Source: Piezodorus guildinii
Lineage: Eukaryota; Arthropoda; Insecta; Hemiptera; Pentatomidae
Reading direction: 5' to 3'
Length of the DNA: 64,000 nucleotides
NCBI GenBank assembly: GCA_023052935.1
Contig: CM041297.1
Location: 9,211,327-9,275,326, forward strand
A model generated the notes under the pieces. That model made no database searches. It was not told the DNA's origin and saw only the letters and a list, made by a program, of their open reading frames with translations. Each line of letters opens with the position of its first letter. Position 1 is the first letter of the stretch. This document shows positions 1-11,558 of the stretch, in pieces. Position numbers and translations under genes: made by a program.

Positions 1-27
1 TTTAAAAACTATATTTGCTTTTAGATG

Positions 28-170
28 AAGACATCTAATCCACCTAGTGGTATGAAATATTCTTAAGGACGTATTCTCATTCCTACCGAATACACATTAA
101 AAAAAAATCATAAAATCTGTCAAGTCGTTTTGGAGGAGTGAGACAACAAACACCGTTACACGAGAATTTT
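28..170 (+). repeat. Rep-B dispersed repeat, copy 1
   Basis: This stretch resembles 18490-18640 in the same orientation. Both contain a shared block around 'ggtatgaaatat', then 'cataaaat' and 'gtcgttttgga', in the same order and spacing. No coding capacity is seen. Class and function are unknown, and identity is only moderate. Confidence 0.5.
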
Positions 171-888
171 ATATGGAAGATTATAATTGCAGAAAATATA
201 CGTTTACTCCTTAAATAAATAATAGCTAGATACATTTTTTTAAACTTCCAGCAGAAGAATGACACGAAACAAGAAATAGCACAAATTTGATGGCAGCTAC
301 CAAATACTATTTCCAGCTTCTAGAACCCTTGAGAAATGAATTTCCCGAAGGAAATATCGAATCGCGACTCTACTAATTATAACCTACAACTTCTGATTGG
401 CTAAGCTCCTGTAAATTTGTGAGATTTCACATAACAACGCAATAATGAGAATTACCGGGCGAATTAAAAAAAAAAAAATTAAATAACAATTCAGGCAGTC
501 ATAGGGACTGCCGATAGAAGTGATTTTTTTTTATTTTTTATAATTTGTTGTAAAGAAGAGTACGTTTGTAAAAGTAAATTATGTTGCGAATGCATGTTTT
601 GTTATTACTGTTTCATTTAATTTTACATCATCACCTTGTAGAGATTTATCTTGGCATGTGCCATTGAATGTGACTGTAGACTGTGTATGTACTAGTTGTT
701 GATACACATGGCACATTTTTTGATTGACCTACCATTTGCATCATGGAAATTCGGGCACTTATGAATATGCTTTATAACTGTTCCAAAAGATTGATCTATC
801 TGAGAAAGAATTTTAATTGATACTTATTCATAGTAAATTCATACTGAAAGTTGGAAAATGGGTATTTGTTATGCCAAATAAAAAAAAA
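171..888. other. No gene recognised
   Basis: AT-rich sequence with short A and T runs. No convincing reading frame, RNA gene or element is seen. The last 65 bases (about 824-888) match the sequence just upstream of another Rep-A copy at 8296-8360. Confidence 0.5.
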
Positions 889-1375
889 CCTGGTTCGGGC
901 AACACACGACTTTCACTTAATTCGATTAAATATACTTCAATTTAAAAAATATTTGAAGTTGATTTTAATTTAACGTGTATTCATTTTAGTTGGAGAAATA
1001 TGATTTAAATTAAATAATATAACTATATTAAATTGTTAATCAGTAATAAGTTTATTCCCCATTCGTCACTTTATATTAACTTTTACAACCCAGTGTCACA
1101 GATAATATCTTTTCTATATTTCTCTATCCGACGGTATATTATACGTCTATATTACTGTTCTTATTATCAGTAAAGCAAAAATTACGTTAAAAAATAGTTT
1201 TGCTATTTTATCCTTTAGTTGGTAATCAAATTCGTCCAAATTGTATATTTAGCTGTCCTTCAAAAATGTCATTAAGATGATATGGTTAATGTTTTGGAAT
1301 GTACACAATTAAAGATACGTTAAAGGAAGAAATTTTAAAATATTGGCATTTAAGCCCTGTCAGACTATTTTAACA
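889..1375 (+). repeat. Rep-A copy, 5' half, plus orientation
   Basis: It starts at the Rep-A end motif (tggttcgggcaacacacga followed by ctttcactta). It then follows the family consensus through the segment with 'ccctgtcagactatttt', where homology stops. It is about 490 bp of an element that is about 890 bp when complete. It is closest in sequence to the composite copy starting at 8361. Confidence 0.75.
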
Positions 1376-1969
1376 AACAGATCTGAAGACTGCCAAAGAG
1401 TGTTGCGGGAGTGGAACAATGATGAAAACAAATCTGAGGTACGTTGGGCGGTTTGATGTATATATATATTTAGTAAGCTACAGCATATCATGCACTGAAC
1501 CGAAACTTTGTAAAACAAAAATGGCCCAGTAGAAAAAAAGGAAAATAAATTCCCGTATGGGCGGAAAGTTCATAATTAATAAATTCCACAAAAGCTTTTA
1601 CAGAGGCCTCATCATATGGTGAATGTCCGTTTATTTTTAATTAAGAGGAAATACTCTGAGTCCGCTCATTATAATTTAGAGGAGAATACTTTATAACGCC
1701 AACTTCTTCATAAAAGCAATCTTTGTAAGACCGTACGGGGAAATGCCTTGGCATTGGAATTAACTAAGGCAATGTTTAAATTTGAGACCGCCCTGGTGTG
1801 TGTGATGGAGTGAGCTTACAAAGACACAGCTTTGAGCAGAGAGGTTTTGCGAAATGGATTTGTCACTGCTTCAAACATGCTTATATTTTTATTCTTTTCA
1901 TATTTAATTTAGGCTAATTTTTACTTTTATTTCTTATTTTTTTTATATTTTATTATTGTAAATAGATAA
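1376..1969. other. No gene recognised
   Basis: This is unassigned AT-rich sequence between two oppositely oriented Rep-A copies. No frame longer than about 60 codons and no RNA gene is visible. Confidence 0.45.
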
Positions 1970-2117
1970 TTACTTTCACTTTTTTATATATGAAATATAT
2001 AGCAAGGGAAAATTTTCGAATTCAAGTTTTCGACGGAAATACGCGTTTTAGGGTCTTCTGATTTCAAATAAATAAGTCCCGAAAAAAAGTGTGTGAGTTT
2101 ATTTTAACAGTCCGTGT

Positions 2118-2120
<3 letters not shown>

Positions 2121-2192
<72 letters not shown>
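2121..2192. repeat. (TG)n microsatellite, about 36 units
   Basis: This is an uninterrupted TG/CA tract inside Rep-A. The open frame on the opposite strand that encodes a His/Thr repeat is only a translation of this microsatellite. Confidence 0.97.
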
Positions 2193-2193
<1 letters not shown>

Positions 2194-2399
2194 TAAGTAT
2201 AGCGCAGAAACGAAAAGTCATACGAAACTAAAATTTTATATTTTAGCCCAATTTTTTTAATCAAAATTAGTTAAACCAGAAAAGCCACTTTATACCATGC
2301 ATTTTGCACCTTTTTACGATTTTCTCAAAAAACACTTTAACTATTTTGATTAAACTCCCTACATTAATGTAATATTTAATGGACTTTAATATCATGCAG

Positions 2400-2507
2400 A
2401 ATATCGTATGAATTTAGTATGTATGATATCTTTCACCACTACTACTGTCCAAATTGGGACAGTTTGTAATTTTACTCAATAAAAATTGTTGTTGTTGAAT
2501 TCAATTC
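2400..2507 (+). mobile_element. Jockey-like (Jockey-B) 3' tail, severely 5'-truncated
   Basis: The 108 bp match the 3' UTR end of the Jockey-like element at 48370-49445: both contain 'agtatgtatgatatcttt' and 'gtccaaattgggaca', then 'aataaaaattgttgttg'. It is flanked by a 12-bp near-perfect TSD, aatatcatgcag at 2388-2399 and aatatcattcag at 2508-2519. It is non-coding. This is a typical product of abortive target-primed reverse transcription. Confidence 0.85.
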
Positions 2508-2918
2508 AATATCATTCAGGTTTTATTCTGATTAAAAATTGATGAAGAATGGCTTAATATGGAAGTTAGACGAATTTGATGACTAATTAAAGGATAAAAG
2601 AGCAAAACTGTTTTTGTATGTAATTTTTGGAAATTTGATTATACAGACATATAGACTTATAATGTACCGTTGGAAGAAGAAAGATTAAAAAATATATATA
2701 TTATTTAATACACGAATTCGTAAAAGGTAATATAATGTGACGAGTGGGGAGTAAGCTTATTACTGATTAACAATTTAATATAATTATATTATTTAATCTA
2801 AATTATATGTTTCCAACGAAAATGAATACACGTTTTATTAAAATTAACTTAAATTAAAGATAATAAAACCAGAGAGTATGAAAAAAAAATTCAAATTAAA
2901 GTTGTATACTGTTTTGGC

Positions 2919-3165
2919 CCGAACCAGGTATAAATATTTTCTGGAAAACTCCATTCCCATTCTAAACCACTAGCTTCTATCCTAGCTTCCTCTTTTATCC
3001 CTGATAACCCTCCGAGGCGTCTGCAAAGAAGATCGCCTCGAGATCTTCTTATTTAGATCGACTAATTGAGTGCTGCCAATGGGCAACTTCATGTTTTTTC
3101 ATGTATTTTATCATTAATCAGCATATTTCCTTGATGTATTATAATATACAGTTGTAAATTTCAAT
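2919..3165 (+). mobile_element. Jockey-like (Jockey-A) 3' end fragment
   Basis: The first part decodes, with shifts, to the C-terminal region of the Jockey-A ORF2, including 'IPDNPPRRL' and 'SPRDLL'. It then runs into the 3' UTR with 'atatacagttgtaaa', which is also found at the 3' end of the intact element at 30333-33873. It abuts the end of a Rep-A copy, and the shared string 'gaaccaggta' makes the exact border ambiguous. Confidence 0.7.
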
Positions 3166-4269
3166 AAGTTTTTTGTTTTTTTTTGTTAATTCTGTAACAG
3201 TATTGATGGCAGAACTAGGTATATCGTGAGTTAAAGTTGCTCCATCACCCCAGATCAGCAAGTATGTGTTTCATAGCGTTGCGACACTGGATCTACCTAA
3301 CTGAGCCCCTGAGAATTAATTATTCCATTACTTATTTATACTGTGAATGCAAATTACAATCAATGTGATTCTCAATAATTGATTAATTTGCATTAAGAGC
3401 ACTAAGTAAACAGTCTAAATGGATGTTTGAGTAACATTGCTTTTAAATTTAAATTAAATATTGAATAAATTGATTCAGTTTTTAATGTTGGTAAAAGTAA
3501 ATAATCAATTTTTTCCTTGATTTTTTCTGGATTCTATAATTAACAAATAAATAATTCTTTAATGCAGATCTCTAATTTGCTTCTAGATCTGGAAAAGGCG
3601 AAACAAGCAAACGTTTTTCATATGCTCTGACTGGTTTATGTTGATCTAAACCTTGTTTAAAAAAGAAATATGATGAATTATCACTTATACACCTCGTATA
3701 AATATGTAATACGTATTAGTTTCATAATTTTTCACTCAGTTCCTTTTGAGATATTTCTGAGTAAACATCGCGAAAAATGTATTTTTGCCAATTTTGAAAA
3801 TTTATATACAAAAAAGGACTAAGTTCTCAAGATCGAAATTTTTACAGCAAGTAGGAATATGACTAAGCTATATAAAAAAAAATGATTAAAAGTGAGTCTC
3901 TTTTCCTTCACGTACTTTTATCTTGTTAAAAATCTCGATTTTTATTCATTTTCGAGAATTTTTAAACAACTTTCTTCACTATTTAGGTAATAAGTTGTGG
4001 GAACAAAAAATACCAAGCATGTCCTTATCTTATTGTTAATTTTTGTTTTGATTTGATATCTAAAAAATTATAGGAATTAAAAAGATTTTCCCATCATATG
4101 TTTGTGCCCGCGGAGTTGACTTAAAACGGTTGCAATACTAAAAGTAATTTTATTTTTGGTTTTATATTCACGAGAGAATAGAGGATAACCGGTCCAAAAA
4201 TCACGAAAATCACAAATGTCGAGCGACTAGGTCTGGTGGATTTCGAATGGATTGACCCATGTGTAAAAC
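3166..4269. other. No gene recognised
   Basis: AT-rich sequence without a supported reading frame, RNA gene or recognisable element. Short A and T runs are common. Some may be old TE sequence that has decayed beyond recognition by eye. Confidence 0.45.
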
Positions 4270-4347
4270 AAAAAATCAAACGACTAAATCATTTAATGTC
4301 TTCCGCAAGTTTGTCTCTTCGTTTTAAAACTTTAATATACAAAACAA

Positions 4348-6298
4348 AAAACCCAAAAAAAAAAAAAAAAAAAAAAAACCGAAATTAGAAAACAATTCGC
4401 GATAGAAGTAAAAAATAGGTTCGATGCTTTGGAATCTTCAGACGAGGAACACGAAGATGTAAACAAATTATGGGAAGGGATCAGAGATAATATTAAAGAG
4501 GTCGGTAACTTATGTCTTGGGAAAATCGAAAATAAAAAGAACAAACCTTGGTTCGACAGGGATTGTCAAAATATGTGTGAAAAAAGAAAAACCGCTAAAC
4601 TGAATTCCTTAAATAATCCAAGCGATAATAATGTGGCTTACTTTCGATTAGTAAAAAACGAAACTTCAAAATTCTTAAAAAATAAGAAAAGAGAGTATCT
4701 TAAAGGCAAAATAATAGAAATATAAAAACACATAAGCGAAAATAACGTAAGAGAGATGTACAAAGGTATAAACAAATCGCGTAAAAGATTTAAACCTCTA
4801 TTGAATGGGGTTAAAGATGCGAATAACAACATAATTGCGGATCCGACTGAGATATTAAATAAATTTAAACAACACTTTGACGGCATTCTAAATACGGAAA
4901 ATAATAATCAATCTCCTCCCTCTGAATACCAGAGCGCTGAACCATGGGTAGACGCACCGAGTAAAGAGGAAGTTGAAATGGCTATAGGAAAATTAAAACG
5001 GTATAAAGCTGCAGGAAATGATAATATCACGAGTGAATTAATCAAAGCGTGTGGAGAAGCGGGCGTTTCCAAATTACATGTTTTAGTTAAAAAGATCTGG
5101 GAAAATGAAAAAATACCCGAAGAATGGAAAGAATCAATACTTATTCCGATTCACAAAAAAGGACCGAGGACGGATTGTAACAACTATCGTGGGATCTCTC
5201 TTCTCCCAGTATGCTATAAAATATCCATAGACCGTCAGAAGCTATATAACATCATGATTGAACAGGGAATACCTAAAAAGTTAGTAAACCTAGTAGAGAT
5301 GTGTTTGTCGGAAACATTTCATAAAGTTAGAATCGGTCATAATTACTCCGAGAGATTTGAGGTGCGATCGGGTTTGAAACAGGGTGACTCCCTTTCACCT
5401 GTTTTGTTTAATATAGCCTTAGAGTATGTCATAGAAAAGGTGATGTGTACCGAGAAAGGCTTAAATATGGGTGACAAGATTCCGGTTTTGGGGTATGCCG
5501 ACGATTTGGTACTACTAGGTGAAGACACGGAAACTATACAACTAAATACAAGTGTGTTAATAAAAGCCGGTAAACAAATAGGTCTCGAATTAAATACCGA
5601 TAAGACGAAATATATGATTAGTTGCAGAAATGGTGGCGATCTTGATGATATTAATATTTCAGGTCATACTTTTGAACACGTAGAGAAATTCAAGTATTTA
5701 GGTTCAATGATAACAAGAAAAAATGAAATCCAAGAAGAAATAAAGTCCCGGTTAAAGGTGGGAAATGCGTGTTATTATTCGGTTGCTAAATTGCTTAGCT
5801 CGCGGCTTCTGTCTAAAAACTTAAAGGTTAGAATTTATAAAACTATTATTCTTCCAACGGTTCTTTACGGATGCGAAACATGGCCGCTTACTTTGAAGGA
5901 TGAACAACGGCTTAAGGTTTTCGAGAATAAGGTACTGCGTAAAATATTTGGTCCGAAGAGAGATGAGGCCACTGGGGAGTTTAGAAGGTTGCACAACGCG
6001 GAATTGCGGAGTTTGTACTCTGTGAATATAATTGAGTGATAGCATCGCGGAGACTCAAATGGGCGCGTAAAGTTGTTGGGCTTAGTGAGGAACGGATTCC
6101 GAGAAAGTTGGTATTCGCTGAACCGACTGGTAGGCGTCCGAAAGGTAGGCCGAAGCGTCGATGGGAGGATTGCATTAAGGCTGATCTCGGGGGCTTGGGC
6201 TTGACCGGTGAACATTGGACGAGTCTGTGCAGGTGAAGTTTGGTGGTATCGGCATCGAACCTTCGGGTTCGGTAAGCCTATTATTATTATTATTATTA
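4348..6298 (+). mobile_element. RTE-like non-LTR retrotransposon, 5'-truncated
   Basis: The insertion is bounded by a perfect 16-bp TSD, ttaatatacaaaacaa, at 4332-4347 and 6299-6314. The 3' end is a short (ATT)n tail preceded by a short UTR, typical of RTE-type elements. It encodes the part of ORF2 downstream of the endonuclease, so the 5' endonuclease is missing. An A-run lies just inside the 5' border at about 4357-4378. The clade call rests on the style of the reverse transcriptase (RT) and C-terminal region. Confidence 0.88.
4378..6236 (+). pseudogene. RTE-like ORF2 (reverse transcriptase) pseudogene
   Basis: One frame runs from about 4378 to 6039 and is broken only by a TAA at 4723-4725. 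A one-base loss near 6036 shifts the rest into the frame ending at 6236. Visible RT motifs are 'NNYRGISLLP', 'GLKQGDSLSP' and the catalytic YADD at 5494-5505. The C-terminal region carries 'RRLKWARKVVGL' and 'GRRPKGRPKRRWED', typical of RTE-like proteins. At about 5218-5230 'LLPVCYKI' is followed directly by 'SIDRQKLYNIM'. The segment that normally carries RT motif 3 and the first catalytic aspartate is therefore missing, in frame. The protein would be inactive even without the stop and the shift. Confidence 0.88.
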
Positions 6299-6389
6299 TT
6301 AATATACAAAACAATACTACGCCCGTCACTATTGTATGGCACGCAACTATTTCTATAGTCAACAGCAAGACGTGTTCAGTTCTAAGAAG

Positions 6390-6781
6390 AATTGATACGT
6401 TGATTTCCAAAAGGTACTATATCCATTCTAGGAAATTTTACAGGAAGCGCGAAAATCTCTCATTACTATATTATTAAACTAGCTAATTTGGGTCTTTTTG
6501 CCTTAAAATTTAGAATTATTTTTTTTACTATAATAATAACATCATATTAAAGTTATAAAATGAATTTTTGTAGAATGATTTCGAAAGAAAATAAATGCGT
6601 AATTAGTACATTAAGAAAATGACCGTATTTGTAAATCGCGTTTTTTAAGGAATTGAGAGTTCATAAGATAACATCAAATAGAATATTTAGATAAAACTAA
6701 ATGATGAGAATACAAATATGTAAAAAAATCAATTTCGTAAAAAATGTCCTTTAGTACCTTTTGGAAATCAACGTCTCAATT
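6390..6781. mobile_element. Small inverted-repeat element (392 bp)
   Basis: The arms at 6390-6418 and 6753-6781 are 29-bp inverted repeats with one mismatch; the core is tgatttccaaaaggtact. The Jockey-E frame is recognisable on both sides and not between them, which suggests an insertion. No transposase is encoded. I find no clear TSD, so the class is unknown. Confidence 0.55.
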
Positions 6782-6977
6782 GTTAAAGAGACAACATTAC
6801 AAAGAATAAAGTCATCTACGATCCACGAAGAATTAAAAATTCCTAAAATCTATAACTTCATTACAGAGAGGAACAGAAAGTTTTTTGAAAAAGAAAAGCT
6901 TGTGACGAACCTCTTATTTTGTCAGGTTACACCTCCTGGAATACCCCAACATTGGCAAAAATGTTTTGATAAATAAA

Positions 6978-7359
6978 ATTTTAGTTTTAATTTTAGTAGT
7001 AAGGCCAAATCAAACTAAAAGGTGAGCCCCATCACCAAATCCATTACATAATAATCTAAATCTTAAGAAAAAATGAACATATAGAGAAATGACTCCTTGA
7101 AGTGCAAATATGCAGGAAAGGGAGAAATCTCAAGCTTCCGTAAGGTGAGGTACTGAAAAGCAAAAAAAAAAAAAAAAAAAAAGATGCTAGGAAAAAAACA
7201 ACATTAAGTCTAGTATCTGCTCTTGACGACACATTTATATACAACATGTGTTATACTTCTCGTTTAATTCATAAGTTATTGAAAGATATTTTGTCATTTA
7301 AATATTTTTCTAGTTTACATATCATCAATTGATTTTTATTTAATAGCAAAATTTTTGAT
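6978..7359. other. No gene recognised
   Basis: AT-rich sequence with an A-run near 7163-7182. No supported frame or element is seen. Confidence 0.45.
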
Positions 7360-7772
7360 TTTGAACTATTTTTTTATTTAAATGAAATTTACAACTATAT
7401 TATACATTAAGTAAATGTGCTAATAGATCAAGTGGGCGTGATATAGGCATGTGAAGAAACTACCCAGTGGTAGCACTTCAAAGTTTATTCAGCTAAGTAG
7501 GTCTCGAGGCCATCGTCTTTTTAGCCGCCTAGGAAGATGATCAGGAAAAGGAGATGAGAGTTTGCGGACGAGTGGGTTGGAGTGGACGGGTAATTTGGAA
7601 TTAAAGGAGGTATATCTAGTTCGGGCTAGATCTGCGGCTAATGGGATATTTAGATCTTTATGGATTATTTTATTGGTGACAAAGTAAGAGGCATTTAGGA
7701 TCTTTTGAAAGATTTTGGATTGCAAGGATTGAATGCGGGAAGAATTGGATGGATGGTTTGGTGGATCATCCA
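7360..7772 (-). mobile_element. Jockey-like (Jockey-A) 3' end fragment, minus strand
   Basis: The frame at 7489-7740 encodes the ORF2 C-terminus with 'SNSSRIQSLQSKIF', 'NKIIHKDLNIP' and 'RRLKRRWPRDLL', nearly the same as the intact copy at 30333-33873. The 3' UTR (7360-7488) also aligns with that copy, including 'gtgaagaaactaccca'. It is truncated at 7772 and has no full domain, so it is inactive. Confidence 0.88.
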
Positions 7773-8360
7773 AATATCTTGCAAATATTTATAGCGGCCT
7801 CAGCTGCTGGATAGCCGAGTTTAAACATTTCATGTGAAACAACCCAATATTTTGTTTATTATTGTTTCCATTTTCCTGGTTGTCACAAAACTGCTGACAG
7901 GCGCAAATCAATAAATAAAGGGAAAAAAAGTATATAGTTAAAAAATACGTCTTATTGGTATGCCTCGATCATTCCCAGTTTTCCTTTAGTGAGTGTGACA
8001 CGTGTAACGTAAATAAGTGGTTAGTCTTGAGGACTTGAGATGAGGAGTAGATGTTGCAAAGGATTGTAGAGGGTATGGGGGGCGGGCAGAGGCAGTGTCG
8101 TGATTAGAGTGAAGTAGGCTTCAAAAATGTTTACTCAGGAAAAGAACATTTTGTCGGGGTCGGGTATTGTGCCCCAAGTCGAGGTAAGGGTCTAATGCCG
8201 GGAAGGTAAGTACTCGATAACCGGTCGACAAGATATATCCGAGAAAACCTTATCCTTTCAACTATAGTAAATACAAATATTTTCAGGACTTATTTCCTTA
8301 TTCATTGCGAATTCATATTGCAAACTGGAAAATGGGTATTTGTTATGCCAAATAAAAAAA
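7773..8360. other. No gene recognised
   Basis: This is unassigned sequence with a G-rich patch near 8075-8170. The last 65 bases repeat the flank found upstream of the Rep-A copy at 889. Confidence 0.45.
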
Positions 8361-8871
8361 TCTGGCGCGCGTAACACACGACTTTCAGTATCCTCGATTT
8401 TTAAATCAATTTAAAAACTATTAAATATACTTCAATTTTAAATGTCATATGATAGTGCAAGGCGAAAGTTTGGTTATATTGATCCTAAGTGTTTTTCGTT
8501 GGTTTTTGTGTTTCATTCATTGTGTTATTTGTTCTTTTTATTGTTTTATGTTTTTTGATCATGTTTTTATTATAATTTAGTTAGTTTAAGTGTTGTGGTT
8601 GCGAACAGTGGAAGTTGAAGTTAACCAAGTGGTTTCCACTAAGGTTTGACTTAACTAAAGAAACTTTTAGAGACAATTGAAGAAGAGAATTCTCGTGAAG
8701 CGAAAGGTAAGCCTATCCAAGAGTTTTTTTTTTCTAAAAATATTGTTACCCATCAACGAATTATTTAGGTTAGGCTTTTAACCAATTACTTTAATTATTG
8801 CTAATTCATTATTACCAGTTATTTCATCATTATTGGGTAGTATAACAGTGTTAAATAATGTTAAAAATGCA

Positions 8872-10214
8872 ATGGATGAAGAAGTAGTGGTAGAACGCCC
8901 GTTAAAGTGTCCTAGATCTTAGGCCAAAAGAGTAAGACAAGGATCTCCTGATGCCCGAGAAGGAAAAGAAAAAGTTAGAAATGATGATCTTCTACTAAAT
9001 GATGCGCGCAGGGTTCAAGAAAATATTAGAGTCTATATGAACACAACTGATAAAAATATAAACATTAAGGTTCAAAAACATATAAACAGTAAGGTTCAGC
9101 AATTGTTAGACATAATGGAAACGATTCATGACAAACAAGAGGATCAGCAATCTCTGGTCCATCGCGTTGTTCGTGAGACCTTGGCGTCTCCTGCTGTATA
9201 TGAGCATATAACGAAAGCTATCCTTGAAAAGTCGGTTCCGATGATAATAGAGGGACTTAAACCACCTTTCACGGCACCACACAGGCTGCTGGCAGAACCC
9301 GGCCCATCTAAGGAGCTTACTATACCAAGCGATGAACCTCAATCATCAGTGGTCCAAACAAGTACAACTACCAGTACCAGGTAGTGAAGAAGAGACAACG
9401 GAGGAAGAAATCTAACCAAATGAAAAAAGAAGGGAATACAGGAAACATAACACAGGTAAACTCGGCAAAGCAAACTCCTGCAAAAATGGCGGATGTTGTT
9501 AAAGCCATACCATTAAAGCCTCCGGAGGCCAGGCCAACTTATTTAACTATAGCTAGTGAAGGTAAAAGTGCTGCGGATATTATGAAGCATCTGCCTTCCC
9601 CGGATGAACTTGGGGTACAAGTTAAAGCTGTTCGCGCTACCAAAGCTGGCTCTGTTCTGGTATGTGTCGACGAAGAAGCAAACGCAGCAAAATTAATGCA
9701 ATGTAAAAAATTAAAAGAAGCTGGAATTGAAGCAAGGCTAGCTCTCAAGAGGAAGCCGAAGGTAGAAGTCAAAGGAGTACCCTTATCGTGGACGGCGGAA
9801 AATTTAGAAAGAGTTATAAGGAAAAGTTGACGATGAAATCAGTCTCTATACCAGAGAACAGAACAGGTCAAATAAGGCCGCTGTTTACATCAGTTGCAAG
9901 AAACCGCATTACAAATAATTGGGTTCTAGAAGTACACCCAGTGATAAGATATAATCTTTTGAAGGAAAAAATCATATCTGAGGGTTGGTATACGCTGATT
10001 TTCAATGATTACCCTGACGCTCCTCCTTGCCTTCGCTGCCAGGGCTACGGACATACTAGAGCTACATGTGAAGCAACCGGTGTAGTATGTAAGTGGTGCT
10101 CTGCAATAGGTCACATAGCTAAGGACTGTGCGGCGAAGAGAAACAAAACTGCTCCTACCTGCGTTAACTGTGTGAGGGAGGGTATTCTTAGTAACAAAGC
10201 TAGGCACCAGGCAG
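8872..10214 (+). pseudogene. R1-like ORF1 (gag-like nucleic-acid-binding protein), broken
   Basis: A plausible start is ATG at 8872, followed by a TAG at 8920-8922 in the same frame. The frame then stays open to 9384. Later parts lie in two other frames (9384-9830 and 9788-10214), so at least two frameshifts are present. The last part has two clear CCHC zinc knuckles, CLRCQGYGHTRATC (10028-10069) and CKWCSAIGHIAKDC (10088-10129), and the start of a third beginning CVNC. In intact relatives this protein coats the element RNA. The ORF does not end naturally but runs into RT sequence. Confidence 0.82.
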
Positions 10215-11558
10215 GTGCAAAAGTACGAAGCACCCAGCAACTTGTATGCCCTCGTTGCCAACTACCTCAAGGACAGGAGTGTAAAAGTACGAGGTTGCTT
10301 TTATGAAACAGAAGCATCCATAGAGCGAGGGTGTCCTCAAGGATCTGGTCTCGGTCCTGCTCTATGGAAACTTGTTTTTGACGAGTTGCTGGGTCTACTT
10401 GAACAAGAGCGGTTCCCTGCCACAGCTTATGTGGACGATCTGGCCGTCTTGGTGGCCGCAAACAGCAGAGCCAGATTAAAAGAAGAGGCCGAAACATGCG
10501 CTAACCTCATAAAAGAATGGTGTGAGAGGAACAAGCTGAAGATGGCCTCGGCAAAAACACAGGCAATCTTTTTAAAAGGCAAGACAAGATGGGCAAACCC
10601 TATAACTCTCTGCATTAACAGAGATCGAATACGTCCAAGTGAAGAAGTACCTTATCTAGGTATAAGATTTGGGAGAAATTTCAACATGACACCTCATTTG
10701 GACTACATGGGAAATAGAGTGGCCTTCGCCTTAAATGGCCTTAGTCGTGTGGGAGGCGCTTTCTGGAGCCTCAGGTACCCAGCTACATTGGCCATATATA
10801 AGGGTGTGATTTTGGGTATCCTGAGGTACGCGTCTCCTGCATGGTACAAGAACCTCTCACAACGCCTAAAAAGCAGGTTAGCGACAATTCAACGAAAAGC
10901 TCTGCTGCGGGTCACTAGGGCGTACCGAACTGTATCGCATGAGGCGGTGCAAGTCCTCGCAGGAGCAGTGCCTCTTGACCTAGTTCTGGAGGAGGATGGA
11001 TTGAGGCACACGTTTAAGAGGGAAGGCTCAGCAAGCCTGCCAGATTATCTAAAAATGAAAATTTACGAGGAACCCAGAAAATGGAAAACCGTTCTCCGGG
11101 AGGACACTATAGAAAAGTGGAATAGACGGTGGGTGACATCTCAAAAGGGCGCTACCTTAAGGAAATACTTTCCCACCGTTCAGTATCGTTTAGATGCAAA
11201 ATGGGTCCTTCCGGACTACTGGGTTACGCAATTTCTCACAGGGCATGGGGGCTTTCGAGCTAAACTCTCAGGCTTTGGGATAGATATCGATCCCTTATGC
11301 CCTAGCTGTGGAGTACTCGAATCTGCTGAGCATATCCTGTCAACTTGCACCGCCTTTGAACCCCAACGGATCAGACTTCTGAGGAAAACTGGACTCTACG
11401 TCTTATCAGACAACGAATTTCCTCAGCTGGTGACTAAAAGAAAATACCCGTACTACAAAGAGTTTGTATACGGGTGGAAAACAGCCGTGGGCCCAAACCA
11501 TTTTAGGATCGGGAGAAGACCAGCGGGAAGAATAGAAGGCAGAGAAGGTGCTCCTTAA
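10215..11558 (+). pseudogene. R1-like ORF2, C-terminal half (RT palm to C-terminus)
   Basis: The open frame starts within the RT at 'APSNLYALVANYLKDRSV', followed by 'GCPQGSGLGP' and the YVDD catalytic box at 10428-10439. It continues through the thumb region to a C-terminal CCHC-like motif (C-x2-C-x7-H-x4-C, 11298-11348). The frame itself has no stop before 11558. The endonuclease and the first RT motifs, including the first catalytic aspartate, are missing, so this is a deletion product and not a functional enzyme. The 3' UTR continues to 11693. Confidence 0.85.

Larger units (their letters stand above)
1970..2928 (-). repeat. Rep-A copy, minus orientation, with microsatellite and LINE tail inside
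   Basis: This copy begins at the decayed hairpin end (ctttcact...gaaatatatagcaaggga) and ends at the motif 'gaaccagg'. It carries a long (TG)n tract at the place where other copies have a few GT units. A 108-bp Jockey-like 3' tail has inserted at 2400-2507. Without these additions it has the usual family length. Confidence 0.75.
4270..6977 (+). mobile_element. Old Jockey-like (Jockey-E) ORF2 C-terminal region, split by later insertions
   Basis: Bases 4270-4347 encode 'KRLNHLMSSASLSLRFKT' and 'LIYKT'. After the RTE element is removed, the frame continues at 6299-6400 with 'LIYKTILRPSLLYGTQLFL', which is typical of the Jockey region after the polymerase fingers and palm. From about 6781 it resumes with 'TTLQRIKSSTIHEELKIPKI', the usual Jockey C-terminal motif. 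Nonsense codons and an inserted inverted-repeat element (6390-6781) show that it is an ancient, inactive copy that hosts younger insertions. Confidence 0.7.

Noticed and set aside
2064..2264. Open frame with a long His/Thr repeat on the minus strand
   Set aside because: It is only the translation of a TG microsatellite inside Rep-A.
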